Origin: Curtobacterium sp. ZW137
Lineage (GTDB): Bacteria; Actinomycetota; Actinomycetes; Actinomycetales; Microbacteriaceae
Length of the DNA: 64,000 nucleotides
Assembly (NCBI RefSeq): GCF_003762905.1
Contig: NZ_RJKS01000002.1
Location: 232,039-296,038 of the forward strand
Direction of reading: 5' to 3'
The translations under genes were made by a program, and so were the position numbers. The notes under the pieces are model-generated. The model saw nothing but the letters and a program-made list of their open reading frames with translations, had not been told where the DNA came from and did no database searches. The first letter of the stretch is position 1, and each line of letters begins with the position of its first letter. Shown in pieces: positions 52,670-61,611 of the stretch.

Positions 52670-54833
52670 CCCCCTGCTCTCCGTCTCGGACCTCTCCGTC
52701 ACGTTCAACGCGAACTCGCGCCCCGTGTACGCCGTCCGCGGCGTCGACTACGAGGTCCGTCAGGGCGAGTTCCTCGGCATCGTCGGCGAGTCGGGCTCCG
52801 GCAAGTCGGTGTCCTCGATGGCCGTGATGGGTCTGCTGCCCTCCTCGGCGCAGGTCGGGGGCAGCATCAAGTACGACGGGCAGGAGCTCGTCGGCCTGAA
52901 CGACCGCGAGATGTCGAAGCTCCGCGGCCGGGACATCGCGATGGTGTTCCAGGACCCGCTGTCCGCGCTCACGCCGGTGTACACGATCGGGCAGCAGATC
53001 GTCGAGGGGCTCCGCCTGCACGACCGGTCGCTCACCGCGCACGCCGCCCGGACCCGCGCCGAGGAGCTCCTCCGCGTCGTCGGCATCCCGAACCCCGCCC
53101 GGCGGCTCGACGCGTTCCCGCACGAGTTCTCCGGCGGCATGCGGCAGCGCGCGATGATCGCCATCGCGATCGCGAACGACCCGAAGCTCATCATCGCGGA
53201 CGAGCCGACCACCGCGCTCGACGTGACGATCCAGGCGCAGATCCTCGACGTGCTGCAGACCGCGAAGGACATGACCGGCGCCGCCGTGGTGCTGATCACC
53301 CACGACCTCGGGGTCGTCGCGGGCAACGCCGACCGGGTCGCCGTGATGTACGCCGGCCGGATCGTCGAGACGGCGCCCGTGCAGACCCTGTTCCGCGAAC
53401 CGGTGATGCCGTACACGATCGGCCTGCTCCGGTCGATGCCGAACATGTCGGCGCCCCGCACGGAGCGGCTCGTGCCGCTCGAGGGCCGCCCGCCGCTCCT
53501 CACGCAGCAGCCGACGGGGTGTCCGTTCGCCGACCGCTGCCCGGCCGCGATCGACGCCTGCCGTGACGGCGAACCGGCACTCCTGGCGCCGAGCATCACG
53601 AACGCCGGCGCCGGTACCGTCGGGGAGACCGTCCCCGGCTCCGTCGCCGACCTGGCCACCGGCGCGACGGTCGCCGCCCCCGCCGTACTGCCCGACCACA
53701 CCGCCGCGTGCATCCGCCGCGACGAGATCGCCGCGGGCACCCTCGAGCGCTCCGAGATCTTCCCCCGCCCGGACGACATCGAAGAGGCCGCGACGGACCA
53801 CGGCGACGACGTGGTCCTGCGACTCGACGACGTCGTGAAGACCTTCCCGCTCACCAAGGGCGCGGTCTTCCGTCGGCGGATCGGCGAGGTCCACGCGGTG
53901 GACGGCATCTCGCTCGAGCTCAAGCGCGGCAAGGTCCTCGGCCTGGTCGGCGAGTCCGGCTGCGGCAAGACGACGACGATCATGGAGATCCTCGAGCTCG
54001 CGGGCGCCCAGCAGGGCTCCATCACCGTGAACGGCGTCGACACCGCCACGCTGAGCAAGCGCGACCGTCTCGCGCTGCGGAGCGACATCCAGGTCGTCTT
54101 CCAGGACCCGATGGCGTCGCTCGACCCCCGGCTCGACATCGGCTCGGTGATCGGGGAACCGCTCACCGTGCAGGGTGTCCCGAAGGCCGAGATCCGCCAG
54201 CGTGTGCAGGACTCCCTGGCGCTGGTGGGCCTCGAGCCCAGCTACATCGACCGGTTCCCGCACGAGTTCTCCGGCGGCCAGCGGCAGCGCATCGGCATCG
54301 CCCGGGCGCTCATCGTCGAGCCGAAGATCCTGGTGCTCGACGAACCCGTCTCCGCGCTCGACGTCTCGGTGCAGGCCGGTGTCATCAACCTCCTCGAGGA
54401 CCTGAAGCACCGCCTGGGCCTGTCGTACCTGTTCGTGGCGCACGACCTGTCGGTCGTCCGGCACATCGCCGACGACGTCGCGGTGATGTACCTCGGTCGC
54501 ATCGTCGAGTACGGCGAGGGCGACCTGGTCTTCGACGACCCGCAGCACCCCTACACGCGGGCGCTGCTGTCCGCGGTGCCCGTCCCGGACCCCGACGCCG
54601 AGGCCGCACGCGGCCGGATCCTGCTCGAGGGCGACCTGCCGTCGCCGACCGAGCGGGTCGACGGGTGCCGGTTCCGCACCCGGTGCCCGCTCTACCAGCT
54701 CCTCGACGAGACCCGGCAGGAGCAGTGCCGCAGCATCGACCCGGCCCTGCAGGCCGTGCACGGCCGTGGCGTGGCGTGCATCCAGACCGACCAGAACGAC
54801 CTGCTCACGCAGCGCGCGGTGGCGGCCGTGTAG
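52662..54833 (+). CDS. Fused double ABC ATPase of peptide transporter 1 (DppD-DppF)
   Basis: A 723-residue protein holding both nucleotide-binding domains. Walker A motifs are GESGSGKS at 42-49 and GESGCGKT at 430-437. Signatures are EFSGGMRQR and EFSGGQRQR, and Walker B motifs are LIIADEPT and LVLDEPVS. Each half ends in an oligopeptide-transporter C-terminal domain with the Cys pattern [14 protein letters not shown] and [10 protein letters not shown]. It would energise permeases 1a and 1b. The gene is the last of the operon, followed by a terminator. Confidence 0.94.
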   Translation: MTDPLLSVSDLSVTFNANSRPVYAVRGVDYEVRQGEFLGIVGESGSGKSVSSMAVMGLLPSSAQVGGSIKYDGQELVGLNDREMSKLRGRDIAMVFQDPLSALTPVYTIGQQIVEGLRLHDRSLTAHAARTRAEELLRVVGIPNPARRLDAFPHEFSGGMRQRAMIAIAIANDPKLIIADEPTTALDVTIQAQILDVLQTAKDMTGAAVVLITHDLGVVAGNADRVAVMYAGRIVETAPVQTLFREPVMPYTIGLLRSMPNMSAPRTERLVPLEGRPPLLTQQPTGCPFADRCPAAIDACRDGEPALLAPSITNAGAGTVGETVPGSVADLATGATVAAPAVLPDHTAACIRRDEIAAGTLERSEIFPRPDDIEEAATDHGDDVVLRLDDVVKTFPLTKGAVFRRRIGEVHAVDGISLELKRGKVLGLVGESGCGKTTTIMEILELAGAQQGSITVNGVDTATLSKRDRLALRSDIQVVFQDPMASLDPRLDIGSVIGEPLTVQGVPKAEIRQRVQDSLALVGLEPSYIDRFPHEFSGGQRQRIGIARALIVEPKILVLDEPVSALDVSVQAGVINLLEDLKHRLGLSYLFVAHDLSVVRHIADDVAVMYLGRIVEYGEGDLVFDDPQHPYTRALLSAVPVPDPDAEAARGRILLEGDLPSPTERVDGCRFRTRCPLYQLLDETRQEQCRSIDPALQAVHGRGVACIQTDQNDLLTQRAVAAV

Positions 54834-54857
54834 CGGCGGTCACGTCTCCACCTGACA

Positions 54858-54898
54858 GACGGGAGGCTCCGCACCGGACCGGTACGGAGCCTCCCGTC
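54858..54898 (+). terminator. Terminator of the peptide transporter 1 operon
   Basis: Perfect 14-bp arms (54858-54871 and 54885-54898). The right base is CCTCCCGTCC, as in two other plus-strand terminators here. Confidence 0.75.
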
Positions 54899-54926
54899 CG
54901 TCAGCTGCTGACGTGACGTGCCCCGG

Positions 54927-55421
54927 TCAGGCGACCAGGGCGAGGACCAGCAGGAGCACCGCGACCACGCCGGAGACGACGGCCGTACGGTCCCAGGCCC
55001 GGACCACTTCGCCGTCGGCCGCGCCACGGTCGCGTGCGAGCGCCCAGGCGTCGAGGACGACCGAGAGCTCGGCGGAGGTCGGCATCACGGGCCGCTCGCC
55101 GCGCCGGGCGGGCTTCGGCCGGGGCAGGGTCGGACCGCCCCAGCAGGTCAGCTTCCGCGGCTCGGTGGTCTCGACGACGATCTGGTACCGCAGCCGGACG
55201 TCCGCGACCGCGCCCCACGGCACCACCGTCACCCGGAGCGGGTTGACCACCGTCAGGCGGTCGGCGGTGACCCGGACGGACGGCTGGACCATGAGCACCC
55301 AGACGCCCCAGACGATGACAGCGATCGGTCCGACGGCGTGCAGGACCACGTCCCAGCTGCCCCGGACCGCCGCGTCGACGAGCAGGGCGAGCCCCAGGAA
55401 CGCGACGAGGCCGGACGACAC
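54927..55421 (-). CDS. PH-domain membrane protein, start uncertain
   Basis: At least 164 residues. Two membrane helices (AFLGLALLVDAAV and IAVIVWGVWVLMV) are followed by a PH-like beta domain (SVRVTADRLTVVNPLRVTVVPWGAVADV). A C-terminal helix (VVSGVVAVLLLVLALVA) ends it. It is a paralogue of the protein at 47936-48505. The GTG at 55421 with GGGGGA upstream is the only canonical start outside the preceding ABC gene. Similarity seems to begin earlier, but the next in-frame ATG (55613) lies deep in that gene. A non-canonical start is possible. Confidence 0.65.
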   Translation of the reverse strand: MSSGLVAFLGLALLVDAAVRGSWDVVLHAVGPIAVIVWGVWVLMVQPSVRVTADRLTVVNPLRVTVVPWGAVADVRLRYQIVVETTEPRKLTCWGGPTLPRPKPARRGERPVMPTSAELSVVLDAWALARDRGAADGEVVRAWDRTAVVSGVVAVLLLVLALVA

Positions 55422-55483
55422 CAGTCCCCCGCGGCCACCGCGGAGGACGATCGGTCGTCCGGCCTCGTCGTTCGTCAGGTCGA

Positions 55484-57226
55484 TCAGCGCCCGAACTCGA
55501 AGGACGCACCCGGGATCGCCGCGAGGAGGTCCCTGGTGTACTGCTCGCGCGGGTTGGCGAAGACCTCGTCGGTCGTCGCCTTCTCCACGATCTGGCCCTT
55601 GCGCATCACGCACACGTTGTCCGCGACGAGGCGGACGACCGCGAGGTCGTGCGTGATGAACAGGTAGGTCAGGCCGAGCTCCGACTGCAGCTCCGTGAGC
55701 AGGTCGAGGATCTGGCCCTGGACGAGCACGTCGAGGGCGGAGACCGCCTCGTCGAGCACGATGACCTCGGGCTTGAGCGCCAGCGCACGGGCGACGGCGA
55801 TGCGCTGTCGCTGACCGCCGGAGAGCTCGTTCGGGTAGCGGTTCACCATCGATGCCGGCAGGGCCACCTGGTCGAGGAGCTCACGCACCCGGGCACGGCG
55901 CGAGGCCTTGTCCCCGATGCGGTGCGTGACGAGCGGCTCGGCGATGGTGTTCCCGACGTTGTACATCGGGTCCAGCGACCCGTACGGGTCCTGGAACACC
56001 GGCTGCACGCGACGGCGGAAGTCGAAGAGCTCCTTGCCCTTCAGCGCCCCGATGTCGATGCCGTCGAACTGCACGCTGCCGCTCGTGATGTCCTCGAGCT
56101 GGAGCACGAGCTTGGCGACCGTGGACTTGCCCGAGCCGGACTCGCCGACGAGCGCCATGGTGGTGCCCTTCGGGATCGAGAACGACACGTCGTCGACGGC
56201 CTTCAGCTCACGGCTCGCGAGGTTCTTGCCGCGCAGCTTGTAGACCTTCTCGAGGTTCTTCACCACGATGAGGTCCTTCGCCGGCTGGTGCTCGCGCTCC
56301 TGGGCGCGGGCGATCAGCTCGGCGTCGTCGCTGCCGGCGTCGGCGATGTCGACGTGCGCGTGCTGCACCTTGGACTGGATGCGACGGCTCGCCAGCGACG
56401 GCGCCGCAGCGACCAGGCGCTGCGTGTACGGGTGCTGCGGGTTGCCGAGGATCTCCTTCGATGGACCCGCCTCGACGACCTGGCCCTTGTACATCACGAC
56501 GAGCTTCTCGGCGCGCTCGGCGGCGAGGCCGAGGTCGTGCGTGATGAAGAGCACGCTCGTGCCGAAGTCACGAGTCAGCGTCTCGAGGTGGTCGAGGATG
56601 ACGCGCTGCACGGTGACGTCCAGGGCGCTGGTCGGCTCGTCCGCGATGAGCAGCTGCGGGCGGCTCGACAGGCCGATGCCGATGAGCACGCGCTGGCGCA
56701 TGCCGCCGGAGAACTCGTGCGGGTACTGCTTGAGGCGGTTCGCGGCGTCGCCGAGGCCCGCTTCCTTCAGGACCTCGATCGCACGCTCGCGGACGGCCTT
56801 CTTGCCGACGGCCATGCCGTTCGCACGGATCGCCTCCTCGACCTGGAACCCGATGGTCCACAGCGGGTTGAGGTTCGACATCGGGTCCTGCGGGACGTAG
56901 CCGATCTCCTTGCCGCGGATCTCGGACATCTCCTTGTCGGAGAGACCGACGAGCTCGCGACCGTTGAACTTGATCGACCCGCCGGTCACCTGGCCGGCGC
57001 CGGGCAGGAGCTTGATGATCGCCTGGGCGCTCGTCGACTTGCCGGAGCCGGACTCGCCCACGATCGCGAGGCGTTCGCCCTGCTCGAGGGTGAAGTCGAC
57101 GCCACGGACGGCCTGCACGAAGCCGCTCTGGGTCTTGAAGCCGATCTGGAGCCCGGAGATCTCGAGGAGCGGGGCACCGCTGTTGCCGGCGCGACGGGCC
57201 GTCGTCTCGGTCAGAGTCTCGCTCAT
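55484..57226 (-). CDS. Fused double ABC ATPase of peptide transporter 2
   Basis: A 580-residue double nucleotide-binding protein. Both halves carry GESGSGKST (near 58 and 345), signatures EFSGGMRQR and ELSGGQRQR, and Walker B LLIADEPTS and VIVLDEAVSALDV. The linker contains only a short NPQHPYTQRL helix and lacks the full Cys-rich oligopeptide domain present in transporter 1. The ATG overlaps the stop of the upstream permease (ATGA). It energises permeases 2a and 2b. Confidence 0.94.
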   Translation of the reverse strand: MSETLTETTARRAGNSGAPLLEISGLQIGFKTQSGFVQAVRGVDFTLEQGERLAIVGESGSGKSTSAQAIIKLLPGAGQVTGGSIKFNGRELVGLSDKEMSEIRGKEIGYVPQDPMSNLNPLWTIGFQVEEAIRANGMAVGKKAVRERAIEVLKEAGLGDAANRLKQYPHEFSGGMRQRVLIGIGLSSRPQLLIADEPTSALDVTVQRVILDHLETLTRDFGTSVLFITHDLGLAAERAEKLVVMYKGQVVEAGPSKEILGNPQHPYTQRLVAAAPSLASRRIQSKVQHAHVDIADAGSDDAELIARAQEREHQPAKDLIVVKNLEKVYKLRGKNLASRELKAVDDVSFSIPKGTTMALVGESGSGKSTVAKLVLQLEDITSGSVQFDGIDIGALKGKELFDFRRRVQPVFQDPYGSLDPMYNVGNTIAEPLVTHRIGDKASRRARVRELLDQVALPASMVNRYPNELSGGQRQRIAVARALALKPEVIVLDEAVSALDVLVQGQILDLLTELQSELGLTYLFITHDLAVVRLVADNVCVMRKGQIVEKATTDEVFANPREQYTRDLLAAIPGASFEFGR

Positions 57227-58173
57227 CGGCGGGCCCTCGCCTTCGGGTCGAGTGCGTCGCGGACCACGTCACCGAGGAGGAGGAACGCGAGCACGGTGAT
57301 GGACAGGGCGGCGGACGGCCAGAAGATCGTCGCCGGGTTGGTCCGGATGGAGGACTGCGCGGCGCCGATGTCGAGGCCCCAGCTCAGTGCCGACGGTGGC
57401 AGACCGATGCCGAGGAAGGACAGCGTGGCCTCCGCGACGATGAACGTGCCGAGGGACACCGTCGCGACGACGATGACCGGTGCGAGCGAGTTCGGGATGA
57501 CGTGGCGCACGAGCGTCTTGACCCGGCTGACCCCGAGCGCCGCCGAGGCGGTGACGTAGTCGGCCTGCTTCGCACTGAGCACCGCACCGCGCATGATGCG
57601 GGCGATCTGCGGCCAGGCGAAGGCCGCGAGCACCAGCGACACCGTGAGGGCGTTGCGGGCCGGGATCACGGACATGATCACGATCGCACCGAGGACGGTG
57701 GGGATCGAGAAGAAGATGTCACCGATGCGGGACACGATCGTGTCCAGCCAGCCGCCGAAGAAGCCGGCCAGGGCGCCGATCACGATGCCGACGACCGAGA
57801 CCAGGACGGTCGCGACGATGCCGACGATCAGCGAGTTGCGGGCACCCCAGATCACGCGGGCGTACGTGTCGTAGCCCTGACGCGTGAAGCCGAGGATGTG
57901 CCCGGCGCGCGGGCCCTCGTCGCTGTTGTTGAGGTTCGACGCACGGGGGTCGATGTGCGTGAAGAGCCCGGGGAACACCGCGACGACGATGATCAGCACG
58001 ATCAGGATCGACGAGACCCAGAAGGTCGGACGGGTGCGCATGGACTCCCAGGCGTCGGTCCAGAGCGACCGTGCCTTCTCGTCCTCGTTGACGTTGTCGA
58101 TCGCCTGGAGCGGCGTCTCCTCGAGCGGCGCGACGTAGTGCGTCGCCGAGCGCGATTCGGTGTTACTTGGCAT
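57223..58173 (-). CDS. Peptide ABC transporter permease 2b (DppC/OppC type)
   Basis: 316 residues. An N-terminal cytosolic region of about 55 residues is followed by six transmembrane helices. The OppC-type stretch GHILGFTRQGYDTYARVIWGA and the EAA loop KQADYVTASAALGVSRVKTLVRHVIPN are present. It overlaps the preceding permease gene by 11 nt and the ATPase gene by 4 nt. Confidence 0.93.
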   Translation of the reverse strand: MPSNTESRSATHYVAPLEETPLQAIDNVNEDEKARSLWTDAWESMRTRPTFWVSSILIVLIIVVAVFPGLFTHIDPRASNLNNSDEGPRAGHILGFTRQGYDTYARVIWGARNSLIVGIVATVLVSVVGIVIGALAGFFGGWLDTIVSRIGDIFFSIPTVLGAIVIMSVIPARNALTVSLVLAAFAWPQIARIMRGAVLSAKQADYVTASAALGVSRVKTLVRHVIPNSLAPVIVVATVSLGTFIVAEATLSFLGIGLPPSALSWGLDIGAAQSSIRTNPATIFWPSAALSITVLAFLLLGDVVRDALDPKARARR

Positions 58174-59092
58174 AGCGGATCCTCGGGTCCAGGACGGCGT
58201 ACAGCAGGTCGACCAGGAGGTTGGCGAGCATGAAGATGATGACCATCACGGCGACGAAGGACACCACGGTGGGGCCCTGGCCGAGCTTGACGGCCTGGTA
58301 GACCGTGCCGCCGACGCCGTGGATGTTGAAGATGCCCTCGGTCACGATCGCGCCGACCATCAGGTTGCCGATGTCGATGCCGAGGTACGTCACCACCGGG
58401 ATGAGCGAGTTCCGGAAGATGTGCACACCGATCACGCGGCGACGCGGGAGGCCCTTCGCCGTCGCGGTGCGGACGAAGTCGGCGCTCATGTTCTCCGCGA
58501 TGCTCGCCCGGGTCAGGCGGACGATGTACGCGAACGACACCGATGCCAGCACGATCGCCGGGAGCACGAGCTCGGACCACGGCGCGTCACCGGAGACCGT
58601 CACGCGGAACAGCCCCAGGTTGATGCCGAAGACGTACTGCAGCACGAAGCCGACGACGAAGGTCGGGACCGAGATGAGCAGCAGCGACACGACGAGCGCG
58701 GTGGCGTCGAACCACTTGCCCTTCTTGAGGCCGGCGATGACACCGACGACGATGCCGGCGACGGCCTCGAAGACGAGCGACAGGATCGCGAGCCGGGCCG
58801 TGATCGGGAAGGCCTGCGCGAGCTGCTGGCTGACCGGGATGCCCGAGTAGGTCATCCCGAGGTCGCCGCGGAACACGCCGCCGATCCAGAGCAGGTACTG
58901 GATGATGAACGGCTTGTCGAGGTTGTACTGCGCGCGGATCTGTTCGATCACCTGCGGCGACGGCTGGTGGTCGCCGAAGAGCGCTGCGATGGGGTCCCCG
59001 GGGAGGGAGAACACCATGAAGTAGATGAGGAACGTGGCACCGAAGAACACGGGGATCAGCTGCAGGAGGCGCTTCCCGAGGTACCAGAGCAT
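58163..59092 (-). CDS. Peptide ABC transporter permease 2a (DppB/OppB type)
   Basis: 309 residues with six transmembrane helices. Typical OppB features are VFSLPGDPIAALFGDHQPSP after the first helix, FRGDLGMTYSGIPVSQQL, and the EAA loop SADFVRTATAKGLPRRRVIGVHIFRN. The ATG start lies 213 nt after the binding-protein gene, with a hairpin in between that could lower downstream expression relative to the receptor. Confidence 0.93.
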   Translation of the reverse strand: MLWYLGKRLLQLIPVFFGATFLIYFMVFSLPGDPIAALFGDHQPSPQVIEQIRAQYNLDKPFIIQYLLWIGGVFRGDLGMTYSGIPVSQQLAQAFPITARLAILSLVFEAVAGIVVGVIAGLKKGKWFDATALVVSLLLISVPTFVVGFVLQYVFGINLGLFRVTVSGDAPWSELVLPAIVLASVSFAYIVRLTRASIAENMSADFVRTATAKGLPRRRVIGVHIFRNSLIPVVTYLGIDIGNLMVGAIVTEGIFNIHGVGGTVYQAVKLGQGPTVVSFVAVMVIIFMLANLLVDLLYAVLDPRIRYAK

Positions 59093-59228
59093 CAGATCTC
59101 CGCCTGGTTCGGAGCGAGCATGTGGATCACAGTCATTTCGTCAGGGTGGACGTTCCGTGCGGTGACACGGTTGCCCGACGCGGGGGCGGCGCCCGCTGTG
59201 GGTTGTGGGGAGGTGGTGCCGCCGCGGT

Positions 59229-59265
59229 ACGGGGGCTCGGGAACCTGTGGCTCCCGAACCCCCGT
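59229..59265 (-). terminator. Hairpin between receptor and permease genes
   Basis: ACGGGGG and CGGGA on the left pair with TCCCG and CCCCCGT on the right, with a small internal bulge. It probably acts as partial terminator or mRNA stabiliser after the receptor gene. Confidence 0.5.
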
Positions 59266-59305
59266 CCGGTGGTGCTGCTGAGGCAGGATACCTGCTCTCA
59301 GTTGG

Positions 59306-60943
59306 TTACTTCTTGACCTCGACGTCGTAGTACAGCGGCACCGAGTCCCAGCCGAACTTGACGTTCGACACGTTGTCGGCAGACCAGACACCGGTCACGT
59401 TCGAGTACCAGAGCGGGATCTCCGGCAGGTCCTTGAGCAGGAGCTCCTGGGCCTGGTCGAAGATCTTGTTGCCGGCATCGACGCTGCTGGCCGACTGACC
59501 CTTCTTGAGCAGGTCGTTGTACTCGGTCGACGCGTAGCGCGAGTAGTTGTTCGACGAACCGGCGCCCATGGTCGGGCCGAGGAAGTTGTACAGCGACGGG
59601 TAGTCGGCCTGCCAACCGGTGCGGCTACCGCCCGTGAGCTTGTCGTTCGTCTGGACGTCCAGCGCTTCCTGGAAGGTCGGGTACGCCTTGCCCTCGGCCT
59701 TGATGCCCAGCGTGTTCGAGATGCTGTTCGTGACCGCGGTCACCCACGCCTCGTGTCCGCCGTCGGCGTTGTACGAGATGGTGAGGGTGTCGTTGTACGG
59801 CGAGATCTTGTCGGCCTCGGCCCAGAGCTTCTTGGCTTCGGACTTGTTGTACTTGAGGACGTCAGCGCCGTCGAGGTTCTTCGACCAGCCGTCGATGACC
59901 GGCGAGGTGAAGTCGCTGGCCGCGGTGCGGGTGCCGTCGAAGATCTTCGAGGTGATCTGCTTGCGGTTGATCGACATCGAAACGGCCTGGCGGCGGAGTT
60001 CGCCTTCCTTGCCCTTCCAGTGGTCGAGGTAGTAGGGCAGGTAGATGCCCTGGAAGATCGCCGCAGGCTGGTTCACGTTCGAGTCGGGGAAGTCCGACTT
60101 GTAGTTCGCGAAGGCCGAGTCCGGCACGGCGTCGAGGATGTCGAGGTTGCCACCCTGCGCGTCGGAGTACGCGGTGTCCTGCGAGGTGTAGAACGTGATC
60201 GTCAGACCACCGTTCTTCGGCTTGCGCTTGCCCTCGTAGTCCTTGTTGGTGACGAGCTTGATGTCCGTGTTGTGCGTCCAGGCGCTCTTGCCGTCGAGCT
60301 TGTACGGACCGTTGCCGATCGGGTTCTCACCGAAGGCCTTGGTGTCGTCGTAGAAGACGGAGGGCAGCGGGACGAACGCCGAGTAGCCGAGCGACAGCGG
60401 GAAGTCCGACTGCGCCGCCTTCAGCGTCACCGTGAACTCGGTGTCGCTGACCGTCTTGAGGCCCGTGAGCTTCGCGTCGGCGTCGGCGTTGTAGCCCTCG
60501 ATGTTCTCGAAGTAGTAGCTCGCGCCCTGGGCGTTCGACTTCTGCGCCGCCCAGTTCCACGCCTTCGTGAACGACTCGGACGTGATCTTCTCACCGTTGG
60601 TGAAGGTCCAGCCCGAGTTGAGCTTGATGTCGAACGTCTTGGAGTCGTCCGTGGTGATGCTCTTCGCGACCTCGTTCACCGGCTTGCCGTCGGCGTCGTA
60701 GGAGCGGAGGCCCTCGAAGATCGAGTTGATGATCTTGCCACCACCGGTCTCGGTGGTGTTCGAGGGGATGAGCGGGTTCTGGGGCTCGCTGCCGTTCGTG
60801 GTGACGATGCCGCTCGCGTTCGTCGAGCCGGAGCTCGAGTCACTGCTGCTGCTGCTGCCACTGTTGCTGGAGCAGCCGGCCAGGGCGATTGCTGTGGCCC
60901 CGAGCACGGCGAGGGCTGCGAGCCCAGCGCGCTTCTTGATCAA
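59306..60943 (-). CDS. Peptide ABC transporter substrate-binding lipoprotein 2 (family 5)
   Basis: A 545-residue OppA/DppA-type lipoprotein. The lipobox is LAGC (Cys24), followed by a Ser-rich linker. GWTFTNGEKITSESFTKAWNW is the family signature, and NPIGNGPYKLD and RRQAVSMSINRKQIT follow. I chose the TTG start at 60943 because AGGAGG lies 5 nt upstream and the signal peptide MIKKRAGLAALAVLG is then normal. It is the first gene of peptide transporter operon 2. Confidence 0.93.
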   Translation of the reverse strand: MIKKRAGLAALAVLGATAIALAGCSSNSGSSSSSDSSSGSTNASGIVTTNGSEPQNPLIPSNTTETGGGKIINSIFEGLRSYDADGKPVNEVAKSITTDDSKTFDIKLNSGWTFTNGEKITSESFTKAWNWAAQKSNAQGASYYFENIEGYNADADAKLTGLKTVSDTEFTVTLKAAQSDFPLSLGYSAFVPLPSVFYDDTKAFGENPIGNGPYKLDGKSAWTHNTDIKLVTNKDYEGKRKPKNGGLTITFYTSQDTAYSDAQGGNLDILDAVPDSAFANYKSDFPDSNVNQPAAIFQGIYLPYYLDHWKGKEGELRRQAVSMSINRKQITSKIFDGTRTAASDFTSPVIDGWSKNLDGADVLKYNKSEAKKLWAEADKISPYNDTLTISYNADGGHEAWVTAVTNSISNTLGIKAEGKAYPTFQEALDVQTNDKLTGGSRTGWQADYPSLYNFLGPTMGAGSSNNYSRYASTEYNDLLKKGQSASSVDAGNKIFDQAQELLLKDLPEIPLWYSNVTGVWSADNVSNVKFGWDSVPLYYDVEVKK

Positions 60944-61008
60944 AGGTTCCTCCTGGTGCATGGGACGCGCCGGGCACAGAGGTGTCGCCAGGCGCGTTTG
61001 ACCTTTGC

Positions 61009-61038
61009 ACTGTAGGCAGTGGGCTGAGAACCCACCAA
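61009..61038 (-). promoter_or_regulatory. Probable promoter of peptide transporter operon 2
   Basis: Minus-strand -10-like TACAGT (61009-61014) and -35-like TTGGTG (61033-61038) with an 18-bp spacer. It predicts a leader of about 60 nt before the TTG start. Confidence 0.45.
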
Positions 61039-61052
61039 ACCCTGGGCCGAAC

Positions 61053-61139
61053 GGTTACACGCTGGTAACCAACTTGCATGATCCTTGCGAGATGCTGCAA
61101 GATACCCGCGTTTCACCACGCAACATGCTGTTTTGTTGC
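61053..61139. promoter_or_regulatory. Cluster of operator-like dyads upstream of operon 2
   Basis: Three inverted repeats lie just upstream of the promoter: GGTTAC-6-GTAACC at 61053-61070, CTTGC-8-GCAAG at 61084-61101, and GCAACA-8-TGTTGC at 61120-61139. These look like binding sites for dimeric regulators. No regulator gene is adjacent. Confidence 0.5.
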
Positions 61140-61397
61140 ATGCGCATGGGTTTCGTTGCACCCCTGGAGAGTTCTTCGCAGTGTGCCACCCCTTCGGGGG
61201 TCGTGTCACGCGGGCGCGCTGCCGCGCCGTCACTGGCGTGACTCGCCCGGTGCAGTGGGTGGGCTGTGCGGTCGCTGGACGCAACGATCCATCCCCTGGA
61301 CGAAAGGACCGCTCCACTGGCGCGGGGCGCGGCGGCGCGGGCGGCGGGCGGGCGGCGGCGGCGCGGGGCGGGCGGACTCGAAACGACGACCTCGCTG

Positions 61398-61493
61398 TCG
61401 TACGACAGCGACCATGTCGTCCGAACGCGCACGCAAGTACCGGCGCGCACAACCGGTGACGAAGTGGTCGTCGTACGACAGCGACCATGTCGT
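61398..61493. repeat. 23-bp direct repeat containing the palindrome GTCGTACGAC
   Basis: TCGTACGACAGCGACCATGT plus CGT at 61398-61420 and 61471-61493, 73 bp apart start to start. The first copy extends into the larger palindrome CTGTCGTACGACAG. Confidence 0.7.
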
Positions 61494-61558
61494 TCGGGGT
61501 CGGCGGGCGCCGGAAGCCCGGGCTGCGCAGCGACATCGGCGGCCCGCACCGGGCGCGC

Positions 61559-61592
61559 GGAAGGCCCGGAGCCGAGGGGCTCCGGGCCTTCC
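61559..61592 (-). terminator. Terminator of gcvP
   Basis: Perfect 15-bp arms (61559-61573 and 61578-61592) with a GAGG loop, about 20 nt past the gcvP stop codon. Confidence 0.78.
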
Positions 61593-61611
61593 GTGGTCGT
61601 GCGGCTGCGGC

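Larger units (their letters stand above)
60944..61611. other. 668-bp non-coding regulatory region
   Basis: There is no supported gene between the receptor gene and gcvP. The part next to the receptor (60944-61140) is AT-richer and holds a promoter and several dyads. The part from 61260 to 61510 is GC-rich with a 23-bp direct repeat. A terminator closes gcvP at its far end. Confidence 0.7.
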
